DNA of 64,000 nt from JADJTT01 sp049306275 (GTDB lineage Bacteria; Bacteroidota; Bacteroidia; Chitinophagales; Saprospiraceae): assembly GCA_049306275.1 (NCBI GenBank), contig JBAQQB010000018.1, forward strand, positions 1 through 64,000. The letters run 5' to 3'. Of the stretch, positions 57,862-64,000 are shown one piece after another; within the stretch, counting starts at the first letter, position 1; each line of letters opens with the position of its first letter. The translations under genes and the position numbers were made by a program. The notes below the pieces were generated by a model. The model saw only the letters and a program-made list of their open reading frames with translations. It was not told where the DNA came from and did not search any database.

Positions 57862-57912
57862 TAAATACGCCAAATCAAAAATATCCGTTTCTGTTTCAAT
57901 AACCGCAGATCA

Positions 57913-58566
57913 ATGTATTTAGTTAAAACCCCCCAATTAATCCAGGAACTGTTTCCAAATTTTATTTGGAGAATTTGGACGGAGGAGCCGGTCATCTACC
58001 TCACATTCGACGATGGCCCCATACCCGAGGTCACTCCCTGGGTGCTCCAGACCCTGGATCAATACGATGCCAAGGCTACATTTTTCTGCGTGGGCGACAA
58101 TATTCGAAAACACCCGGAGGTATTCCGGTCGGTGGTAGAAGCGGGCCATTCGGTGGGCAATCACACCTTTCACCACCTGAACGGATGGGCAACCGACAAC
58201 ATTCGCTATTTCCACGATGTGCGGCAGGGGGCCCGGATGGGCAGAACGGAATTGTTCCGCCCACCCTATGGCAAGTTGACGCGCAGGCAGGCCCTCTTCC
58301 TGCAGCGGCACTACAGCATCGTCATGTGGGATGTGTTGAGCGGCGATTTCGACCTCCATGCTTCTGGTGAACAATGCCTGCACAACGTAGTTGAACATAC
58401 AAACCCGGGATCAATCGTCGTTTTCCACGACAGCCTGAAGGCCGAAAAGCAACTCAAATATGCCCTGCCGCGCATGCTCCGGCACTTCAGCGCCCAGGGA
58501 TGCCGGTTCGGCGCCTTGTCGGCGGAAGTCATTGAAAACAGCGCGGTGATGCACCGGTCTGCCTGA
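57913..58566 (+). CDS. Polysaccharide deacetylase (NodB domain)
   Basis: The 217-residue protein is a single NodB homology domain: TFDDGP (catalytic Asp pair, about residues 31-36), HSVGNHTFHH (metal His pair), FRPPYGKLTRRQ, WDVLSGDFD and IVVFHDS (catalytic His). No signal peptide or membrane anchor is evident, though LIQELFPNFIWRIW at the N-terminus is hydrophobic. The enzyme removes N- or O-acetyl groups from a polysaccharide. The substrate (peptidoglycan or a surface glycan) cannot be told from sequence. It is divergent from gltX. Confidence 0.9.
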   Translation: MYLVKTPQLIQELFPNFIWRIWTEEPVIYLTFDDGPIPEVTPWVLQTLDQYDAKATFFCVGDNIRKHPEVFRSVVEAGHSVGNHTFHHLNGWATDNIRYFHDVRQGARMGRTELFRPPYGKLTRRQALFLQRHYSIVMWDVLSGDFDLHASGEQCLHNVVEHTNPGSIVVFHDSLKAEKQLKYALPRMLRHFSAQGCRFGALSAEVIENSAVMHRSA

Positions 58567-58599
58567 AGAGAACTCATTTTCTGCAATGCGATATCAACT

Positions 58600-58631
58600 A
58601 TGCCATGGGATTTCCCGTGGCATTTGTTTTT
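58600..58631 (+). terminator. Rho-independent terminator after the deacetylase
   Basis: A 10-bp stem (ATGCCATGGG at 58600-58609 with CCCGTGGCAT at 58614-58623, one G-T) has a 4-nt loop followed by TTGTTTTT. Confidence 0.85.
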
Positions 58632-58977
58632 GGACAAAAGGGAAAAAAATTTAATGTAAAATACCCTGATTCCGGTAGGCATAAAACTGTTAATGACCTT
58701 ACCTTTGTGGTGCGATTGACCGAAAAGGTTTATCTTTACTAACAAAAGGGATTTTTCCCGAAAACCGATCACCATGTTCACGAACCACCCTGCGTGTCTT
58801 CACACGGCTTTTCCGCGACCCTGGAAGCCTCCTATCCACAACTTTGCTATTACTTCTTGTACCGGTTCTCCACCGGCCTCCTAGCTATTTCCTATTACCT
58901 GTGCCGGGTTTGGGGCCTTGGCGCTTGAAACATATCCCTTTATTGCAAACCGATTACAACACGACAAATTCATTCCC
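58632..58977 (+). other. Long leader region before the giant gene, with a weak promoter
   Basis: This 346-bp stretch has no convincing gene. A TTTG at 58704-58707 and TATCTTTA at 58731-58738 form a promoter candidate with a long 23-bp spacer. The transcript would then have a leader of about 230 nt, which includes a short CCGG...CCGG hairpin near 58860-58880. A 36-codon frame at 58774 has no recognisable features. Confidence 0.4.
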
Positions 58978-61900
58978 ATGAAGAATTCCCCAACACACGC
59001 TTTGATGTTGCTGCTTTTCCTGCTTTCTTCGTTGGCGCCGTCGAGCCTGAGCGGCCAGATCATCTGGTCGGAGGATTTCGAGACGAACGGAGAAGGAACC
59101 CGTTACCTCTCCCCCCATCTTTTCTTCGATCCCACAAATGTAGATGATTACTGGGGCCGTATTGAGGGCGAGATCATGACTTATGCAGACCCCCCATCTC
59201 CCGGCTCTACTATCGCTATCGTAGGCCAGGGCGCCAATAACAACCAGATCGGGGAATATACCGGATACCACGGTTCTTTCTACTTCGCAGGTGAAGATCT
59301 CGACGATGTGGGAGGCCAGGGGAATCCCGACGGCGCCGACGAAAAGGAAATACTGATCGAGGATATCGATATCTCGGGCCAGGCAGGTCTTGTGTTCAAG
59401 GGCTTGTTTGCTGCCGGCACGGAAACAGCCTGTGGCAGCAATTATTACGATGCTGACGACTACGTAAAGGTGTATTACGCTATCGATGGCGCCCCTTTCA
59501 CCCTGGGCATGTGCTTCAACGCAGACCTGTTTTGCAGCAATCCCGGCAATGCCGGAAAAGAATCCCTGCACTACGACCCCAACTGTGACGGCGATGGTGG
59601 TGAAGGAACCATGCTACTGAACCAGTTTCATGAATTTTCCTTCCTGATGCCCAGCGGCTCCAGCCTTGATCTGAAGCTGGTCGTGCATACAGACGACGAT
59701 GGCGAGGAAATCGCCTTCGATTACCTTCGGGTAGAAAGCTCGGGCGCACCGCCTCCCTGCACCGACCCCGTCATCACCGCCGTCAACAAGAGCGGCGACC
59801 TCTGCGAGCCCGGCGATCCGGTCACGCTTACGGTGACGGGCTCGCTCAACGATGCGGACAACTGGTACTGGTACACCGGTTCCTGCGGGCAGACGCTCGC
59901 GGGCACAGGAAGCAGCATAACGGTCAACCCTGCGGCAACGACGACGTACTATGTAAGAGGAGAACCCGGCTGCAACGGAGCATTGCCTTGCTCAAGCATC
60001 ACGGTTAACGTGCAATCAGATCCGGAACCGCCGGTATTGCAGATACCTCCCGATGTCACAATGGAATGCGATGAATCAACCGACCCGCCGGCAATTACCT
60101 GCGGCCCTCTGGCCGTGCTGAATCAGGGGCTGACCATCGGCCTGCCGGCTTCCGGCAGCGTCACCCTTCCCGCTTCGGTCTTCGACCGCGGATCTCAAGA
60201 TGAATGCGGAAGCTCCGGACTCACATTCTCTTTCTCGCCCAACGCCGGCAATACCAGCAAAGTGTATAACTGCGCACAACTCGGAACGCATCCGGTCAAT
60301 ATCTGGGTGACGGATGGCGATGGTAACCAGCACTCCGGCGCCGCGGAGATCATCGTGCAAGACCCAGCCAATTATTGTGCCAACGGCGGCGGCGGCTGCC
60401 AGCCCGTACCTGTGCTTTTCAGCTCCCTGACAGTGCACCTGCGGCCCGACGGTACCGTCACCCTGCAAGCCTCCGATTGGGATGCCGGTAGCCAGAACGT
60501 CTGCCAGGCAGGCAACCTGACCTTCTCTTTTTCCTCTTCAACCTCCAACCAGTCCCGCACTTTCACCTGCGCCGACCTGGGCGCGCAAACCCTGGAAATC
60601 TGGGTTACCGACGGCGCCCTCAACCAATCCAGGGCCACGGTTTCTGTTGAAGTACAGGACGGCGCCGGATTTTGCAATAACCCCACCGCCACCTGCAAAC
60701 AATTGGCGCTTCTCCATAGCGGCATCGTCGTCAACCTGCCTACCGACAGGGTGGCGACCCTTCCCGCCAGTATCTTTGACGCCGGTAGCTCCGACGAATG
60801 CAACACGGGCGGGCTGAACTTCGCTTTCGTCACACCCAACCCCTCCCCGCTGAAAAACTTTACCTGCGCCGACCTCGGGGTGCATACAGAACCTATCAGG
60901 GTAATCGACGCAGATGGTTATGTGATGACGCTGGAAGTCACCATCCACGTGATGGACAGAGAGGCCAGCTGTGAAGGCCCGGGCTTCGCCACCGCAACCG
61001 ATAACTGCGACCCGGATCCTGCAGTGACCTATTCCGATCAAACCACCCAGGGCGGCTGCGCCGGAGAGGAGGTGATCACGCGGACCTGGACAGCCACCGA
61101 CGACGCGGGCAACGCTGTCACCGCCGTGCAGACCATCACCCTGGAAGACACGACTCCGCCGGATGTGATCTGCCCGGATGATCAGATCGAATCCCTCGGC
61201 CCCAACTGCGCTTTTTCCGTACCCAACTATGTCAGCCTCTTGTCGGCTGGCGATAACTGCAGCGTCAATCTCACTTTTTCACAAACCCCGCAAGCCGGGC
61301 AGTCGCTGAACGCCTCCACGACCGTGGTCATCAATGTGGCCGATGAATGCGGGAATATCTCGGCATGTACCTTCCAACTCACGCTGGAGGACAATTCGGC
61401 CCCCACCGTCGGATGTCCGCCTGCTCAGGCAGTCAACCCGAATGGTGATTGTGATTATATTTTGGGAGATTATACCAGCCTGGCGGTGGTGTCCGACAAT
61501 TGCGACTCCAGCCCCAGCCTGGCCCAAACCCCGCCGTCCGGCACCCTTCTGACGGGAACTACCACCGTCACGATCACGGCTACCGATGCGGCCGGAAATG
61601 AAGGTTCCTGCACCTTCGAAGTAACCCCGAGCGGCGGCCTTGAGCCCTATTTCTCCTTTACCCCTGCCGATATCACAGTGGGCTGCGAGGACGAAGTACC
61701 GGGCAATCAGGGCGTGGAAGCTTTCGACGACTGCGAGGGAGAAATCCAGGTATTCTTTACACAAACAGGCCTGCCGCTGAATTGCCCAGGCATGGGCACG
61801 GTCATCAACACCTGGACGGCCACCGACAGCGACGGCAATACCATCACCCATACCCAGACCGTCACGGTAATGGATACTACAGACCCGGGCCTGAGCAGCT

Positions 61901-64000
61901 ATCCCCAGGATATCACGGTATCCTGTCTGGCCGGAGTGCCCGGCAACCAGGGCGTCATGGCCATCGATGACTGCGAAGGGACCTTTGCACCCGTTTTCAT
62001 CCAAAGCCCGCTGCCATCCTGCGCCGGATCCGGCGTGGTCACCAATACCTGGCTGGCTCAGGATTGCGTGGGCAACAGTGTTGTACACGTCCAGACGGTG
62101 ACGATCCTCGACCAGACGCCGCCTGTGTTCAGTTCAACTCCGGGTAATATTTCGGTCAGTTGCGCGGGCAACGTACCCGGCAATCAGGGCATCTCGGCTA
62201 CGGATAATTGCGGTCAACCCATACAGGTGGCATTCACCCAAACCGGTCTTCCGCTCAGCTGCGCCGGTCAGGGAACCGTGATCAACACCTGGACGGCTAC
62301 CGATTGCGCCGGCAATACCGCTACCCATGTTCAGACAGTGACAGTGGACGACAACGTCGAGCCCACCCTGTCGGCATATCCGCTTTCAGGAACCGTTTCC
62401 TGTATCGACGACGCGCCGGGCAACCCTGGCATTACCGCTACGGATAACTGCGGCGGCGCTGTTTCGGTGGTCTTCACCCAGGTGATCAACTCCACCTGCC
62501 CCGGCAGCGGCACGGTCACCAATACCTGGACAGCGACAGATTGCGCCGGGAATACGGAAACCCATACCCAGGTCGTCACCGTGCTGGATGTTTTCGACCC
62601 CGTTCTTTCTACCTATCCTGCCGATATGACCGTAACCTGCATCGACGAGGTTCCCGGCGATCCGGGCATCACGGCGACCGATAATTGCGATGATGAAGTA
62701 GCGGTCGTTTTCAATCAGACGATCAACTCCTCCTGCCCTGGCAGCGGCACGGCGACTAACACCTGGACAGCGACCGATTGCGTGGGCAACAGCATCGTCT
62801 ACACGCAAAACATTCTCATCGACGACAATGAAGCGCCCGTCTTCTCAGCGTTTCCTTCAAATATTACCGTTGCCTGCGCCAGCCAGGTGCCTGGCGCCCA
62901 AGGGCTTACCGCCACGGATAACTGCGGCGGCGCGATTCAGGTGAACTTCTCCCAGAGCCCCCTTCCCACATGCTCCGGCAGTGGCACGGTGGTCAACACC
63001 TGGACGGCGGCCGACTGCGCAGGCAATACGGCAACCTGGACGCAGACCGTAACCATCGACGACAATACGCCTCCCGTGCTCTCCGGCCTGCCTGGAAATA
63101 TCACAGTGGCTTGTGAAGACGAGATACCCGGCGCCCAGGGCATTACGGCAACGGACAATTGCGGCCAGCCCATACAGGTCGTATTCACCCAAACCGGCTT
63201 GCCCCTGAACTACCCGAATCCTTCCTTGGTGACCAATACCTGGACGGCTACCGATTGCGCGGGCAACGCCGTCACGCACAGCCAGACCATAACTGTCGAC
63301 GACAACGAAGCGCCTGAAGCGGAATGCCGCAACATAACGATAACGCTGGACAACAACGGCCAGGCTGAAATAGATCCTTTCGACGTGGATGATAGCTCTA
63401 CCGACAATTGCGGTATCGTTACCTGGTCGCTGAGCCAGACGACCTTCACCTGCGACCAGATCGGGGTGTACCCGGTGGTCCTCACGGTTGGCGATCTTTT
63501 CGGCAACCAGGATGCCTGTACTGCGCTGGTCAATGTCGTGGCGTCGTTTATTTGCCCTTCGCCCGGCATCAGCTATTTCGGCGGCCCCAATATCTCCGAC
63601 CCCTGTACCTGTATCGGCAACGGCCAATTTGAAGAAGAAGTGGTGGTAGGCCCTACGGGCCCAGGGCAAATCTGGACGGTTGTCAGCACTACGCTGATCA
63701 ATCCGGCAACGATGCAGCCCTACCCCGCAGGTACGCCTCTGGTGGAGCACCCTGCCGGCGGCGGCGAGTCGATTTATACCCTTGCCGGTATCCACCTCGA
63801 CGGCGTAGGATACAATATTCAGGTGTCGAGTCCTTCCTTCCCGGGGCTGACACTCTCCATTTCCAATGTGTGCTACTACCCCGACCCGCAGATTCTGGGC
63901 CTCAACGGGCCCTTCTGCATCTACTCGGATCCGGTGACGCTTGAGGGAGATGTGAATGGCGCGGAGCTGGTCTCGGAAGTCTTCACCATCGACGGCGAGC
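58978..64000 (+). CDS. Giant secreted HYR-repeat protein (3' end outside window)
   Basis: The frame stays open from the ATG at 58978 to the end of the window (1,674 codons). A signal peptide (MKNSPTHALMLLLFLLSSLAPSSLSGQ) leads into a beta-sandwich module (IIWSEDFETNGEGTRYLS...) like those on extracellular Bacteroidota enzymes and adhesins. Next come an Ig-like module and several HYR-type modules with alternating Asp and Cys (FTCADLGAQTLEIWVTDG, TPPDVICPDDQ). From 61669 to about 63330 seven tandem repeats of 79-80 residues follow (DITVSC...PGNQG...TDNCG...NTWTATDCAGNT). The C-terminus, probably with a T9SS sorting domain, is not visible. Likely a surface adhesin. Confidence 0.85.
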   Translation, partial: MKNSPTHALMLLLFLLSSLAPSSLSGQIIWSEDFETNGEGTRYLSPHLFFDPTNVDDYWGRIEGEIMTYADPPSPGSTIAIVGQGANNNQIGEYTGYHGSFYFAGEDLDDVGGQGNPDGADEKEILIEDIDISGQAGLVFKGLFAAGTETACGSNYYDADDYVKVYYAIDGAPFTLGMCFNADLFCSNPGNAGKESLHYDPNCDGDGGEGTMLLNQFHEFSFLMPSGSSLDLKLVVHTDDDGEEIAFDYLRVESSGAPPPCTDPVITAVNKSGDLCEPGDPVTLTVTGSLNDADNWYWYTGSCGQTLAGTGSSITVNPAATTTYYVRGEPGCNGALPCSSITVNVQSDPEPPVLQIPPDVTMECDESTDPPAITCGPLAVLNQGLTIGLPASGSVTLPASVFDRGSQDECGSSGLTFSFSPNAGNTSKVYNCAQLGTHPVNIWVTDGDGNQHSGAAEIIVQDPANYCANGGGGCQPVPVLFSSLTVHLRPDGTVTLQASDWDAGSQNVCQAGNLTFSFSSSTSNQSRTFTCADLGAQTLEIWVTDGALNQSRATVSVEVQDGAGFCNNPTATCKQLALLHSGIVVNLPTDRVATLPASIFDAGSSDECNTGGLNFAFVTPNPSPLKNFTCADLGVHTEPIRVIDADGYVMTLEVTIHVMDREASCEGPGFATATDNCDPDPAVTYSDQTTQGGCAGEEVITRTWTATDDAGNAVTAVQTITLEDTTPPDVICPDDQIESLGPNCAFSVPNYVSLLSAGDNCSVNLTFSQTPQAGQSLNASTTVVINVADECGNISACTFQLTLEDNSAPTVGCPPAQAVNPNGDCDYILGDYTSLAVVSDNCDSSPSLAQTPPSGTLLTGTTTVTITATDAAGNEGSCTFEVTPSGGLEPYFSFTPADITVGCEDEVPGNQGVEAFDDCEGEIQVFFTQTGLPLNCPGMGTVINTWTATDSDGNTITHTQTVTVMDTTDPGLSSYPQDITVSCLAGVPGNQGVMAIDDCEGTFAPVFIQSPLPSCAGSGVVTNTWLAQDCVGNSVVHVQTVTILDQTPPVFSSTPGNISVSCAGNVPGNQGISATDNCGQPIQVAFTQTGLPLSCAGQGTVINTWTATDCAGNTATHVQTVTVDDNVEPTLSAYPLSGTVSCIDDAPGNPGITATDNCGGAVSVVFTQVINSTCPGSGTVTNTWTATDCAGNTETHTQVVTVLDVFDPVLSTYPADMTVTCIDEVPGDPGITATDNCDDEVAVVFNQTINSSCPGSGTATNTWTATDCVGNSIVYTQNILIDDNEAPVFSAFPSNITVACASQVPGAQGLTATDNCGGAIQVNFSQSPLPTCSGSGTVVNTWTAADCAGNTATWTQTVTIDDNTPPVLSGLPGNITVACEDEIPGAQGITATDNCGQPIQVVFTQTGLPLNYPNPSLVTNTWTATDCAGNAVTHSQTITVDDNEAPEAECRNITITLDNNGQAEIDPFDVDDSSTDNCGIVTWSLSQTTFTCDQIGVYPVVLTVGDLFGNQDACTALVNVVASFICPSPGISYFGGPNISDPCTCIGNGQFEEEVVVGPTGPGQIWTVVSTTLINPATMQPYPAGTPLVEHPAGGGESIYTLAGIHLDGVGYNIQVSSPSFPGLTLSISNVCYYPDPQILGLNGPFCIYSDPVTLEGDVNGAELVSEVFTIDGE
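61669..63333 (+). repeat. Seven tandem HYR-like repeats of 237-240 bp
   Basis: Copies begin at about 61669, 61909, 62146, 62386, 62623, 62860 and 63097, always in frame. Each encodes the series (D/N)ITVxC-x5-PGxxG-x-TDNC(G/D)-...-NTWTATDCAGN-...-QTVTVDD. Copies 2-7 are the most similar. Confidence 0.85.

Noticed and set aside
58774..58884. A 36-codon frame in the leader of the last gene
   Set aside because: No start-site context, domain or conserved pattern supports it.

Overview
The window comes from a GC-rich, gliding-type Bacteroidota, most likely of the Saprospiria (Lewinella/Phaeodactylibacter-like). The evidence is several very large secreted proteins ending in type IX secretion (T9SS) type A or type B sorting domains, a PorP/SprF protein, the gliding genes gldE and gldD, a long SecA with a SEC-C tail, and promoters of the Bacteroidota form TTTG-N19-TAnnTTTG. 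No taxonomic search could be run, so genus and species stay open.

Layout. 1-9753: a 5'-truncated fatty acyl-AMP ligase/carrier/reductase fusion, an ELWxxDGT-repeat secreted protein, a FadL-type porin, a steroid 5-alpha-reductase-like membrane enzyme and a secreted GH3 glucosidase with a CBM6-like module. 9827-23250: a genomic island bounded by direct repeats at the 3' end of tRNA-Cys. It holds a NACHT ATPase with glycine-zipper membrane blocks, a stand-alone HNH/Endo VII-like nuclease with an overlapping partner gene, a six-gene unit (hsdR-hsdS-SIR2-like-hsdM-RusA-like-PD-(D/E)XK), an AbiEi antitoxin whose toxin is cut to a stub, and a DUF433 protein. 23373-38912: mostly housekeeping genes (secA, deoC, a SPOR protein, rodA, tgt, an LptF/G permease, an ECF sigma factor, mutY, ssb, gldE, gldD). 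38914-55832: a minus-strand cluster of two giant T9SS type B proteins flanking a PorP/SprF and an OmpA-family protein. 56038-64000: a small conserved protein, gltX, a NodB deacetylase, and the first 1,674 codons of another giant secreted protein with seven tandem repeats of about 79 residues.

How the genes work together. The giant proteins, PorP/SprF, OmpA, GldD and GldE belong to T9SS-dependent surface display and gliding. The island is a compact defence locus: at least four candidate immunity modules lie side by side, and most of its minus-strand genes overlap or nearly abut.

The best candidates for undescribed biology are (i) the type I restriction operon carrying SIR2-like, RusA-like and PD-(D/E)XK genes, (ii) the NACHT protein with two glycine-zipper blocks, and (iii) the nuclease/overlapping-partner pair. 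Other striking sequence features are a perfect 56-bp palindrome made of 7-bp units directly upstream of a start codon, and a four-hexamer symmetric operator that contains the AbiEi promoter.
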